Source of the DNA: Algoriphagus halophilus
GTDB taxonomy: Bacteria > Bacteroidota > Bacteroidia > Cytophagales > Cyclobacteriaceae
NCBI RefSeq assembly: GCF_900129785.1
Contig: NZ_FSRC01000001.1
Span: forward strand, 2,232,001-2,296,000
Length of the DNA stretch: 64,000 nt
Direction of reading: 5' to 3'
Part shown: positions 51,155 to 59,427 of the stretch, in pieces
Layout: each line of letters starts with the position of its first letter
Position numbering within the stretch: position 1 is the stretch's first letter
Notes under the pieces: model-generated
Told to the model about the DNA's origin: nothing
Database searches by the model: none
The model's input: only the letters and a program-made list of their open reading frames with translations
Made by a program: the position numbers and the translations under genes

Positions 51155-52201
51155 TTAGTGATTGGGAGAACGAAAGTCAAGTTTATATTCCCAGTACAAT
51201 GATTGAAGTTCGGTTCTTATCTCTTCCAAATTTTTGATCAATTCCTGAAAGGAGGGCTTATCTCCATCATAGATCATATCCTCTTTCATTTTACTATAAT
51301 CTTTTTCCCACTCTCTTATCACCTCAGGAGGTGGAATGGGGTTAAGCTTTTTAGGATTGTGACAATTGTAATCCACATCCCCAACTCTTGCAAATTTAAA
51401 GCGGTGAGCAACAATAGTTTCATACAACTCTCTGTCATTGATTGCTTTGGCTGCAACTCCTGCTTTAGCCAATTGAAACACATCGTAAATGTGCCTACTT
51501 AGCCTTTCCACCCTTCTTTTTTCTACCGGCCTGTGAAATTCCTCATGCAACAAAAATAACTTCTCTAAAAAAGTCCGTTCTGGAATTGCTGTAGGCACTC
51601 TAAATAACGGTTTAGCGAATTCCTTACCAGCATACACTTCATCAACCATAGAACCAATTGTCTGAATAGTGAATGGTTCTCTAAGAGAACGGCAGCTAAT
51701 CTCTATTTGTACCCTTGGTAAAATATAGTCCGAATCTGATGGAATTATATTTGGATAATAGATTTCCAGGACTCTTGGATCCTGATCACTGTCTTTCGCT
51801 TCTATTACTTTAAATTCAAGTCCAGATAATCCGTTTTCATGAAATTTTTCTTGTAGTTCTTCAAAGAATATCCCGGTCGTGTAGGCCCCTGCCTCTTTTC
51901 TAAGTTTGGTAATTTTAGTCTTTGAAATTTCTCCTTTGAAGCCTTCAAAGAACTCCTTGTCGATAGCTAAATCAATATCCTCCGAAAATCTGTTGATGAG
52001 TTTCCACGCTTTGCTTAATGAGGTCCCTCCTTTAAAAACCAAATGTTGGGCAATTGACATCTGAAAAATGATTTCCAAGGTTCTGCTTACCCACCAGTCT
52101 TTTTCTACAGCAAATGGTGTCATCCCCTCTTCGTTGGCAATAGCATTGAAAATGGCTTCTTTCTCTGCCTTGTCTATGGTATAGAAATCAATTTTTGCCA
52201 T
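51155..52201 (-). CDS. AbiEii-type nucleotidyltransferase toxin, type IV toxin-antitoxin
   Basis: A 348-aa protein of the AbiEii/AbiGii nucleotidyl transferase family. The catalytic block is HLVFKGGTSLSKAWKLINRF followed by SEDIDLAI: GGTSLSK (58-64) with the metal-binding aspartates Asp75 and Asp77. Residues 170-260 are helical with RTFLEKLFLLHEEFHRP. Members transfer nucleotides to tRNA ends and stop translation when not held by the antitoxin; some defend against phage by abortive infection. It overlaps the antitoxin gene by 14 bases (ATG at 52201), the usual coupled arrangement. A decayed frame follows it. Confidence 0.88.
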   Translation of the reverse strand: MAKIDFYTIDKAEKEAIFNAIANEEGMTPFAVEKDWWVSRTLEIIFQMSIAQHLVFKGGTSLSKAWKLINRFSEDIDLAIDKEFFEGFKGEISKTKITKLRKEAGAYTTGIFFEELQEKFHENGLSGLEFKVIEAKDSDQDPRVLEIYYPNIIPSDSDYILPRVQIEISCRSLREPFTIQTIGSMVDEVYAGKEFAKPLFRVPTAIPERTFLEKLFLLHEEFHRPVEKRRVERLSRHIYDVFQLAKAGVAAKAINDRELYETIVAHRFKFARVGDVDYNCHNPKKLNPIPPPEVIREWEKDYSKMKEDMIYDGDKPSFQELIKNLEEIRTELQSLYWEYKLDFRSPNH

Positions 52202-52793
52202 CGCCTAATGCCTTTTTCATGATCTTCTGAATCCATATAGGTGCTAAAGCAATATCATGGTTCAGGTCTTTTTGATCCTCTTTTTGTAGCAAAGCCAATA
52301 TCTTTTGCTCGTCTGTTTCAGTTATTCTATCCTTTCCGATTTCCTTCAATGCTTGGATCACCAAGCGACTGATTTTACCCTTGGCCAATAAGTTCTTGGG
52401 AGTAGCTCTTTTAAACTTAATGGAGCGCTTTCCTACCCTGAGTTCTCGGGGTGAACCATCCGTAAGCAAGACAATGTTCATCGGGACTTGGGTACTCAAA
52501 CCCAGAGCATTCAAAGCATAACTCCCAGTAGGTACGGTTCTGACCCGATCTCTTTTGGCAATGGCTTCTGCCACTTCTTCGGCTGTAGGCGTCAACTTTC
52601 CAATGAGAACACTCTCTTTTGGACGAACATAAATTCCTTGTGCTACCCTGAGGATTACCCCTTCCTTTTCTAATCTAAAAAGAGACAACCTTACTGCCTC
52701 AGAAGAACCCAAATCACTGAAATCAGCAGGCAGAAACAGCTCTCCTTTAGGGAGGGTCTCAATGCGTTTTAATATTTGATTTTCGATACTCAA
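52188..52793 (-). CDS. AbiEi/DUF6088-type antitoxin, type IV toxin-antitoxin
   Basis: A 201-aa protein with TTG as start codon at 52793; no ATG fits in frame upstream before the operator. Residues 1-55 form a winged helix-turn-helix (SSEAVRLSLFRLEKEGVILR then VAQGIYVRP), the DNA-binding part of AbiEi-type antitoxins. The remainder (PTAEEVAEAIAKRDRVRTVP, TGSYALNALGLSTQVP) is the DUF6088 core. It probably represses its own operon through a strong palindrome directly upstream and neutralises the toxin. TTG starts may keep the level low. Confidence 0.88.
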   Translation of the reverse strand: MSIENQILKRIETLPKGELFLPADFSDLGSSEAVRLSLFRLEKEGVILRVAQGIYVRPKESVLIGKLTPTAEEVAEAIAKRDRVRTVPTGSYALNALGLSTQVPMNIVLLTDGSPRELRVGKRSIKFKRATPKNLLAKGKISRLVIQALKEIGKDRITETDEQKILALLQKEDQKDLNHDIALAPIWIQKIMKKALGDGKN

Positions 52794-52800
52794 TACTTTT

Positions 52801-52837
52801 ATTTTGTAACAAATATAATAAATATTTGTTACAAAAT
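52801..52837. promoter_or_regulatory. Palindromic operator of the toxin-antitoxin operon, site 1
   Basis: ATTTTGTAACAAATAT (52801-52816) and its perfect 16-base reverse complement (52822-52837) flank the five bases AATAA. It starts eight bases before the antitoxin TTG start. It contains two copies of TTTGTWACAAA, the same unit repeated in the neighbouring site. Binding by the antitoxin helix-turn-helix is the obvious reading. Confidence 0.75.
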
Positions 52838-52845
52838 AGAAACGA

Positions 52846-52880
52846 ATTGTAACAAAAATTCATCTTTTTTGTTACAAAAT
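52846..52880. promoter_or_regulatory. Palindromic operator of the toxin-antitoxin operon, site 2
   Basis: ATTGTAACAAAAA (52846-52858) and TTTTTTGTTACAAAAT (52865-52880) form a second, slightly imperfect inverted repeat of the same TTTGTWACAAA unit. Two adjacent palindromes, four half-units in total, suggest cooperative autoregulation. Confidence 0.65.
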
Positions 52881-53221
52881 TATATCACAAATCTTATCAA
52901 AATTTGTGACCGATTGTATTATATAAATCCCAGGAATATCAATAATAATTAAGACCGCCATTCTTTCAATTTCCCTCAAATAACTAGTCCAGAAATCCTC
53001 CAGCAGGATCCCTTATTGCAATCTTTGCAGCTATCATTTTCGGAAATACATGGTTTGCTAATTCTTGCATTTTTCTCACTTAGTTTTATTAAAAGAAAAA
53101 AAATAGAAAGAGAAAGCTTAAAAACGGAATATAGATTATCAAAATAAGTTAGCCCAGCAAAAAAATAAAAGTAAAAAGACAGGCTGAATGCAAAAAAGTC
53201 ATAAATCTATTCGAATCCAAA
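52881..53221. other. Gap downstream of the toxin-antitoxin operators
   Basis: A stretch of 341 bases without a supported gene. One plus-strand frame, 52953-53147, is open for 64 codons without ATG and would encode a short hydrophobic helix followed by basic residues (LLILAFFSLSFIKRKK). It is reported here only as a possibility. Confidence 0.3.
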
Positions 53222-55189
53222 CTATCTCTTGAAGTAGTAAAAATGTCCGTCTTCAGCTCCTACTACCAGTTCCCAGATCCCATCTTTGTTCCAATCTACA
53301 AATGTGGGGCTGGTAGTATGACCTGCCAGCACTTTATCCGACAAAGGTCCTCGATGTTTAAAAACCACCTTATCAGGTGTTTGGCCAACATTTTCAAAAA
53401 GAGACACGTTTACACTATTCACCAATAAGTCCATGTCACCATCCCGATCCCAATCCACCAAACTTATTTTCCTTCTTCCACTTCCCCCATCTTCCGCATG
53501 ATTCAGCTGCAAAAGACCTCCTTCCTCATTCATTGGAACATCTCGATTGCTGAAAACTGATGCGTTTTCACCATAGAATATTCGTTTTCCTGGTAATACA
53601 GCCTGTTGCCCATTTGTTTTCACTCCCTCAAAAAATGCCAAATACCCTTCATGGTCCAACATGATCAAATCCATCACCCCATCCTGATTCCAATCCATCG
53701 CATAAGGAGTGGTTCTCCATTGCGTGACCAATTCATCCGGTGCAGATTCCCACCAATTCCATGCAGGATAGGTAGCAGGCTCGTTTCCTCTTTTCACAAG
53801 AACGGGCTTGGGAGTCTCTAAGTCATTGCCAGTGTTTCTAATCCACTCTACCCTGCCCCAAATCGAATTGAACAGGATGTCGGGATGGCCATCTCCATCC
53901 CAATCTGCTACGGATAACGTGGTATACCCCCATTTAGCTTCTGCTGGCCCCTGAATAGAACCATTGGAACCTGCCTGGATTCGAATGGCCTCCCCTTTTG
54001 ATTTCAACAAGGCTGGCTCCGCCCAAACTGGATTTTCCCCACCTCCAAGGTTTTCGATGAAGGCAAAATATCCTGCAGAATTTCCTGTAATAAGATCTTC
54101 ATCTCCATCCTGATCCCAATCCACACTGACGGGGGTGGCAAGTGCACCAAATTTGAGGTTATCCGATTGCTGTCGGAAGTAAACCGGAGATTCGAACAGG
54201 GGCAAACCTTGGTGGGTAACACCGGTATTCCTGACCAAAGCCACTCTCCCATCCTCATCGCCAATTACCAGATCCACATACCCGTCTTGATCCCAGTCCA
54301 CTGCAACCGGAATAATCATTTCCAGATCCATGTTGATTATACCAGTGGCGTTCTCCAGAAATCTCCCTTCAGCATAGATGGGGTTGGACCTATTTCCGAT
54401 ATTCTCGAAATAACTTAACCGGTCTAAAAACTCACCACAAATCAAATCCAAGTCTCCATCTCCATCAAAATCTGCAAAATTAGGAGAGGGGGCTCCATAC
54501 ACATCCAGGATTTTCCCGCCTGCTTTTAGTTCACCCCGGTTTACATAATCCCCATTCACATTTTCCAATAAAAACACATAACCATGCAAAGGGCCATTCG
54601 TCCATTCTCCTTGTTGGTTAAATGCATTATCCCAACCATAATCAGCCCAATCGTCTATCCCTACGACTACATCAAGATCACCATCTCCTTCATAATCCAC
54701 CATCTTCCATTGATTAAACCTGACTTTTTCAAACCCTTTTTTTAATTCATCAGCATCATATAGGTCTCTCTTTTTTCCATCCATATGAATCTTGAAATCC
54801 AGCAATTCCGCTCCAGGCACATTCACTTTCATTCCCTCTTCTATATGGGATACCTGCACATTCCGGATGGCATCTCCCAAACGTACCGGAGGTGCAAAAT
54901 CAGGGAATGATCCTCCCGTAGTGTTCTCAAAAAAATACAGGCCATTAAAGGGTTTATCCGGACAGGATACCAGCATATCCATATCCCCATCTCCGTCATA
55001 ATCCATTGGTAAGGGCCAGGCCCACAGCCCCACTCCCAAAAAGGAAGTGGTTTTTGGATTGTTATATTTAACAATTTCAAAATCAATACTTTGACCATTA
55101 TCAAGTAAAGTACTTTCTTGGGCAAAAACCAACCGGTTTCCGAATCCAAAAAAGGTCAAAAGAATTAAGACAAACAATGTATTTTTCAT
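53222..55189 (-). CDS. Exported FG-GAP/VCBS repeat protein
   Basis: A 655-aa protein taking the ATG at 55189, which begins a normal signal peptide MKNTLFVLILLTFFGFGNRL ending VFAQ. A frame extending to 55270 adds 27 residues of no signal value. At least nine repeats carry the calcium-binding pattern DxDxDG: for example PMDYDGDGDMDML, FADFDGDGDLDLI, AVDWDQDGYVDLV, VADWDGDGHPDIL and LVDWDRDGDMDLL. These build a beta-propeller like the integrin alpha head. Bacteroidota proteins of this type are surface or secreted and often bind or cleave polysaccharide. No enzyme domain is visible. It lies beside the Gfo/Idh/MocA gene, with a hairpin between the two. Confidence 0.88.
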   Translation of the reverse strand: MKNTLFVLILLTFFGFGNRLVFAQESTLLDNGQSIDFEIVKYNNPKTTSFLGVGLWAWPLPMDYDGDGDMDMLVSCPDKPFNGLYFFENTTGGSFPDFAPPVRLGDAIRNVQVSHIEEGMKVNVPGAELLDFKIHMDGKKRDLYDADELKKGFEKVRFNQWKMVDYEGDGDLDVVVGIDDWADYGWDNAFNQQGEWTNGPLHGYVFLLENVNGDYVNRGELKAGGKILDVYGAPSPNFADFDGDGDLDLICGEFLDRLSYFENIGNRSNPIYAEGRFLENATGIINMDLEMIIPVAVDWDQDGYVDLVIGDEDGRVALVRNTGVTHQGLPLFESPVYFRQQSDNLKFGALATPVSVDWDQDGDEDLITGNSAGYFAFIENLGGGENPVWAEPALLKSKGEAIRIQAGSNGSIQGPAEAKWGYTTLSVADWDGDGHPDILFNSIWGRVEWIRNTGNDLETPKPVLVKRGNEPATYPAWNWWESAPDELVTQWRTTPYAMDWNQDGVMDLIMLDHEGYLAFFEGVKTNGQQAVLPGKRIFYGENASVFSNRDVPMNEEGGLLQLNHAEDGGSGRRKISLVDWDRDGDMDLLVNSVNVSLFENVGQTPDKVVFKHRGPLSDKVLAGHTTSPTFVDWNKDGIWELVVGAEDGHFYYFKR

Positions 55190-55296
55190 AGGACAAAACA
55201 GGAGATCAACGGGAATTCTAAAATAGGTAAGGCCTATGTCCCAAAGGTGCATAGGCCCTTTTAAAGACATGTTAGGTAGCTTGAATGAAACGAAAT

Positions 55297-55323
55297 AGCC
55301 GTCAAGGTAATGCCTTGACGGCT
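55297..55323. terminator. Strong perfect hairpin between the FG-GAP and oxidoreductase genes
   Basis: AGCCGTCAAGG (55297-55307) and CCTTGACGGCT (55313-55323) form an 11-pair perfect stem with loop TAATG. The plus strand continues TTTTGATG. Both flanking genes are on the minus strand, where the hairpin is followed by ATTTCG rather than a T run. It probably ends or stabilises the oxidoreductase transcript. Confidence 0.6.
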
Positions 55324-55358
55324 TTTGATGCTCGTCCTTGCTTCAAACAAAGACCTGG

Positions 55359-56702
55359 TTAAACGATATCCGGAACCTCAAATCCCGGTCTATAATTCCT
55401 TGTCAGCATTTTGTCTGCCTCAGCATCATTGACGAATTTCTCTGATTGAGGGTCAAAATGTAATACTCTTCCCAATCGATATGCGATATTTCCCAAATGG
55501 GCTAATCCTGATGATAAATGTGCGGTTTCCACCGGGCCATTCAAAATAGATCGATCATGCTTTCTAACGGCTTCAATAAAGTTGGCAAAGTGTCCATCTG
55601 TTCCACCTGCTCCCCGATCCATTCCGGTGGCTGCTTCTCCTCCATCATCACCGGAAATCCCTGGCGTCCTATCTGGCCCAAGGAATGACTGGAATTTATC
55701 ATATCCATCCACCACGATGTAGCCTTTGTCTCCATAAAAAATATTTCCAACAGTAGCTCCTCCCTCTGTATTGGTATACCAAGGTCTCACCTCAAATTGG
55801 ATGATTTTACCTTCTTCAGGGTAATTATAAATAGAAGTCAACACTTCAGGCACTTCTTTACTGTCGTTCCAAAGGTATTTACCACCCATGGAAGTAATCT
55901 CAGTAGGGAAACCTACATCCAATCCCCACATGCACAGGTCAGTTTCGTGAATTCCTTGATTCCCCACATCTCCATTTCCGTAATCCCAGTTCCAATGCCA
56001 GTTGTAATGCACCAAATTCCGGGTAAAAGGTCGTTTTGGAGCCGGACCTGTCCATAAATCATAATCTAATCCTTCTGGAACCGGTTCAAAACCTTTATCT
56101 CCAATATCTCCTCTCATTCTAAACACCAGGCCCCTGGCCATGTAAACACGACCGATGTATCCTTCCCTCATCAATTGAATGGCTTGCTGAACAGCTGGAG
56201 AGCTTCTCAATTGAACGCCATGTTGTACGATTCTATCGTATTTATTGGCAGCCTCAATCATTTTTCGACCTTCCCAGATATTATGAGATCCTGGTTTCTC
56301 CACATATACATCTTTTCCTGCCTGACAAGCCCAAATAGTTGCCAATGCATGCCAATGATTAGGAGTCGCCAGACTGACCACATCGATATCTTTATTGTCA
56401 AAAACTCTTCTTAGATCCTGCTCCACTGCCACATCTTGGTTATATTTCTCTTTAAAAGTTTTTTGACGATCTACCAGCAAATTCATATCAGGATCACATA
56501 AAGTAGTTACCTGCACGTCTTTTTGGGCCATAAAACCTTGAATATGCGAGTTTCCTCTCCCATTGATTCCTAAAACCGCAGCATTGATTCTATCGTTTGC
56601 ACCAAATGCTGAGGCGGGAATGATGGTAGGAGCGATGAGCGCAGCAGAACTTGCAATTGCCGTTTTTTTAATAAACGTTCTTCTAGATGAGTCTTTCTTC
56701 AT
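55359..56702 (-). CDS. Tat-exported Gfo/Idh/MocA family oxidoreductase
   Basis: A 447-aa protein. The N-terminus MKKDSSRRTFIKKTAIASSA is a twin-arginine signal (SRRTFIK), as is common for this family in Bacteroidota. The NAD(P)-binding Rossmann part has AAVLGINGRGNSHIQG, and DVYVEKPGSHNIWEG holds the EKP motif of the C-terminal domain with the catalytic lysine. YDLWTGPAPKRPFTRNLVHYNWHWNWDYGNGD is the typical tail block. It probably oxidises or epimerises a sugar in the periplasm; substrate unknown. It has its own upstream region of about 500 bases. Confidence 0.9.
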   Translation of the reverse strand: MKKDSSRRTFIKKTAIASSAALIAPTIIPASAFGANDRINAAVLGINGRGNSHIQGFMAQKDVQVTTLCDPDMNLLVDRQKTFKEKYNQDVAVEQDLRRVFDNKDIDVVSLATPNHWHALATIWACQAGKDVYVEKPGSHNIWEGRKMIEAANKYDRIVQHGVQLRSSPAVQQAIQLMREGYIGRVYMARGLVFRMRGDIGDKGFEPVPEGLDYDLWTGPAPKRPFTRNLVHYNWHWNWDYGNGDVGNQGIHETDLCMWGLDVGFPTEITSMGGKYLWNDSKEVPEVLTSIYNYPEEGKIIQFEVRPWYTNTEGGATVGNIFYGDKGYIVVDGYDKFQSFLGPDRTPGISGDDGGEAATGMDRGAGGTDGHFANFIEAVRKHDRSILNGPVETAHLSSGLAHLGNIAYRLGRVLHFDPQSEKFVNDAEADKMLTRNYRPGFEVPDIV

Positions 56703-57136
56703 TATTGTTAATTTTTAAGGGTAAGTGTCTTTAGGGACGCCTCTTTGGTTTCTTGAAACAGATCGCATGTACGACACACGAGAACCAGTTCAAGCAAAGA
56801 AGCTATTTTGGGCGGTTTGGGAATGAATGTTCAAGCATCAAACAATTTAAATCATGTATTTCAGATGAGATTTCTGCCTTTTCTACCATTCTAAAGGGTC
56901 TCCGGAATTTGAGAAAAAAGACATCATCCAATCCTTTCAAAAGAATAAGTCCTCCATTAAAAATACTTGAATAAATTACCTGTTTAAGATAAAAAGCAAA
57001 CAGCAAATCACCTAATAAATCGCTTTTCTATTATTTGAGCGGTAGCAAACCCCATTTAATCTATCCCCCTCCCAATTCAACTGATCAATCCAAGACAGCG
57101 TCATCCATATAAAATTCAGTCCCTAACAATTAGGAT
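56703..57136. other. Gap upstream of the oxidoreductase gene
   Basis: About 430 bases without a supported gene. Both strands carry only short frames of unlikely composition. The promoter of the oxidoreductase gene should lie near its right end at 56703, but no clear boxes are seen. Confidence 0.4.
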
Positions 57137-57170
57137 AAAAAAAAGAGATGGTTAGAACTTAACCATCTCC
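57137..57170 (-). terminator. Intrinsic terminator of the sugar transferase/glycosyltransferase unit
   Basis: On the minus strand a perfect ten-pair stem, GAGATGGTTA (complement of 57160-57169) with TAACCATCTC (complement of 57145-57154), and five-base loop is followed by eight T (57137-57144). It lies 30 bases past the stop of the sugar transferase gene at 57200, a textbook rho-independent terminator. Confidence 0.9.
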
Positions 57171-57199
57171 CGATTCAAAAAGTAATGATCACAATAGAT

Positions 57200-57889
57200 T
57201 CAATACGCATTTTCATTGTTAAAAAAGACACATTTAAAAGTCAGTACTGAGATATATAAATCAAACAACACACTCCATTTTTTGATATAAAAAAGATCAT
57301 ACCTCAACCTGAACCTAATGTCTTTATCATCCTTAATTTCACCTCTATATCCTTTGCATTGTGCTAGCCCCGTAATTCCGGGTTTCACGTAATGCCTACA
57401 CATGAACCTGGAAATTTGAACAGAATATTCTCTATTCATGGTTAAGGCATGGGGCCTAGGGCCCACAACGGACATTTCACCTAATAAAATATTGAAAACC
57501 TGAGGGAGTTCATCCATGCTGGTTCTTCTTAAAAACCTCCCTACCCTTGTAATACGGTCGTCATTTTTCTTTGCCTGGGCAAACTCCTTGGAAGGGTTAT
57601 ATTTCATGGTTCTAAACTTATAACAATAGAAGGGCCTATTGTTTTTACCATGTCTCAACTGTTTAAATATTACCGGACCTTTGGAGTCTATTACGATCAG
57701 CAAAGAAATGATGATAAATAACCACCATCCAATGATGGTGATAAATAAAAAGCAAATTGTCAGGTCAAACAATCTCTTAACTGCAATCTGAGAAGAATCA
57801 AGATAATTGATAGAATACGAGTTTAAAATAAACTCACGGTCTCTATTTAAATCTTCTATTGCTATGAATTTCTCAAGTGTTAGCGACAT
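57200..57889 (-). CDS. Initiating sugar-1-phosphate transferase (bacterial sugar transferase)
   Basis: A 229-aa enzyme that transfers a sugar phosphate to undecaprenyl phosphate, starting exopolysaccharide or O-antigen assembly. Features: KRLFDLTICFLFITIIGW (membrane anchor), DSKGPVIFKQLRHGKNNRPF, YCYKFRTM, MDELPQVFNILLGEMSVVGP followed by RPHALT, and KPGITGLAQCKGYRGE. It has only the catalytic C-terminal form, without the multi-pass N-terminal domain of WbaP-type enzymes. It starts inside the WecB-like gene (17-base overlap) and is followed by a strong terminator, so the two form one unit. Confidence 0.92.
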   Translation of the reverse strand: MSLTLEKFIAIEDLNRDREFILNSYSINYLDSSQIAVKRLFDLTICFLFITIIGWWLFIIISLLIVIDSKGPVIFKQLRHGKNNRPFYCYKFRTMKYNPSKEFAQAKKNDDRITRVGRFLRRTSMDELPQVFNILLGEMSVVGPRPHALTMNREYSVQISRFMCRHYVKPGITGLAQCKGYRGEIKDDKDIRFRLRYDLFYIKKWSVLFDLYISVLTFKCVFFNNENAY

Positions 57890-58640
57890 GGGTATCCGGT
57901 TTAAAAAGTTTAAAAGATCTCACAAACTTATTTAGTGAAATATATTTCACGTAGATCAATCCATATAAAAAGTATCTCTTCCAAAGTCTCTTTGGCTCTT
58001 TCATGAATCGACCCAACCATTCCAAGCCATATTTTACCCAAACATCATTTGGCCTTTCTATTGTACCAGAAAAATAATCGAAGACAGCACCTATAGAACA
58101 AATATAAGTTGCCTGAATTCTATCTTTATTCTGATGAACCCATTTCTCTTGTTTAGGTGCAGTCATTCCCACAAATAGCACATCCGGATTGAACTCATTG
58201 ATTTTCTGAACCATCAAATCATTGTCTTCCTCCGTAAAAGAATCTTTAAATGGAGGGGAATAACTTCCACAATTCACATTGGGGAATTTCTCCACAATTT
58301 TACTCTTTATGACCTCTAGAGTCTCATTCTTGGAACCTAAATAAAAGCAGCTTCCATAAACACTATTCAAATATTTTAAAATAAATTCATGCAAATCCGC
58401 CCCTGCAATTTTATGAATCTCACTACCGCTCAAAAACTTAGCGGATAAGACAATAGAGATCCCATCGGGCAATAATACATCTGACTGCAACAGTGCATTT
58501 TTGAAGTTTTTATCCTCTTCTGCCAAACAAAAAGAGTATTGGTTCAGGGTATTTACTATGGTTTTACCTTTAAGTAAAATATCCATCAACTTACCATTAT
58601 ACATGGAATACCCTAAAAATTCGGAATTGACCGTTTCCAT
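57873..58640 (-). CDS. WecB/TagA/CpsF family glycosyltransferase
   Basis: A 255-aa protein of the WecG/TagA/CpsF family, GT26. Motifs: LLQSDVLLPDGISIVLSAKF, CFYLGSKNETLEVIKSKI, DVLFVGMTAPKQEKWVHQNK, IGAVFDYFSGTIERPNDVW and GLEWLGRFMKEPKRLWKRY. Members add a second sugar such as ManNAc to the lipid-linked intermediate. It is first in a unit with the sugar transferase, and its start is 755 bases from the divergent T9SS-exported beta-helix protein, with which it may share a surface polysaccharide role. Confidence 0.92.
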   Translation of the reverse strand: METVNSEFLGYSMYNGKLMDILLKGKTIVNTLNQYSFCLAEEDKNFKNALLQSDVLLPDGISIVLSAKFLSGSEIHKIAGADLHEFILKYLNSVYGSCFYLGSKNETLEVIKSKIVEKFPNVNCGSYSPPFKDSFTEEDNDLMVQKINEFNPDVLFVGMTAPKQEKWVHQNKDRIQATYICSIGAVFDYFSGTIERPNDVWVKYGLEWLGRFMKEPKRLWKRYFLYGLIYVKYISLNKFVRSFKLFKPDTHVANT

Positions 58641-59394
58641 ATCTATGCTATTAAAAATTAGAAAAATTTATTTTAGACTCATTAAAAGATAATGCAATAT
58701 ACATTTTTTTAGGTTTAAAAACCATTTTTAATCATGTATATAAAAAAAATAAGATTTTATTTCACGTTATTTTTTGTCCAGTTATTTTATTTTGATTTTA
58801 TCATTTTTTCAAAATAAAATATCACCTATACTACTCTTTTTTAACGTTTACCTAAAAATATTTTATATTTTCTTAAAACTAAATAATACCTATAGATCAA
58901 TCCACTGATTAATCTTTAAGATGTGGACTCCTAAAACCCCGCTTTCTAATTAAATAAAACGAAAAATGAAGTGAAATATTTAATCACACAGATTCCATTT
59001 ATTGAAATCAAGATCCAATAAGCACTAAATAAACAGTTACAATTATAGCCTATATATAGATTTAATTCATCACTGTCCCTTAATAATTAAGAGAACTTCC
59101 TCATAATTAAATATTCATTATTAATACTTCTATTTTTTAGTAAAACAAACAATTAAACAATTTAAATAAGAAAAATTCCAAGTGACCATTGTATAAAACC
59201 AATAAGAAATTTTCACCCCAACTAATAAAATAAAATAATAGGATTTTCCATTGTTACCACAACGGAAAAATACAAGTCAAAATTAAAAATAAACCAAACT
59301 TATTTTTTGAATTATAAAAAATATAATTAATTAATTAGGGGGAGGGTTTAGGGAAATTTTACTCATCAAAAATTATTGTCTTATGGAATAAACT
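58641..59394. other. 754-base AT-rich divergent region with inverted repeat
   Basis: The region separates the WecB-like gene from the large T9SS protein gene. It is extremely AT-rich, so its many short frames are not credible. It contains the 13-bp inverted repeat at 58783-58821. Both promoters must lie here. Confidence 0.5.
58783..58821. repeat. AT-rich 13-bp perfect inverted repeat
   Basis: TATTTTATTTTGA (58783-58795) and TCAAAATAAAATA (58809-58821) are perfect reverse complements with a 13-base spacer. It could be a binding site for a regulator of the divergent exopolysaccharide genes. With such AT bias chance is possible, yet the perfect arms are unusual. Confidence 0.4.
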
Positions 59395-59427
59395 TTGACG
59401 ATAAAAACAAAAATTAATCAGCCTAAT

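Noticed and set aside
52953..53147. 64-codon plus-strand frame coding a short hydrophobic helix and basic tail
   Set aside because: No ATG start; only a TTG could serve. The hydrophobic character may come from AT bias.
56753..57006. Overlapping short frames on both strands (73 and 67 codons)
   Set aside because: Neither has a recognisable composition or start context; likely chance.
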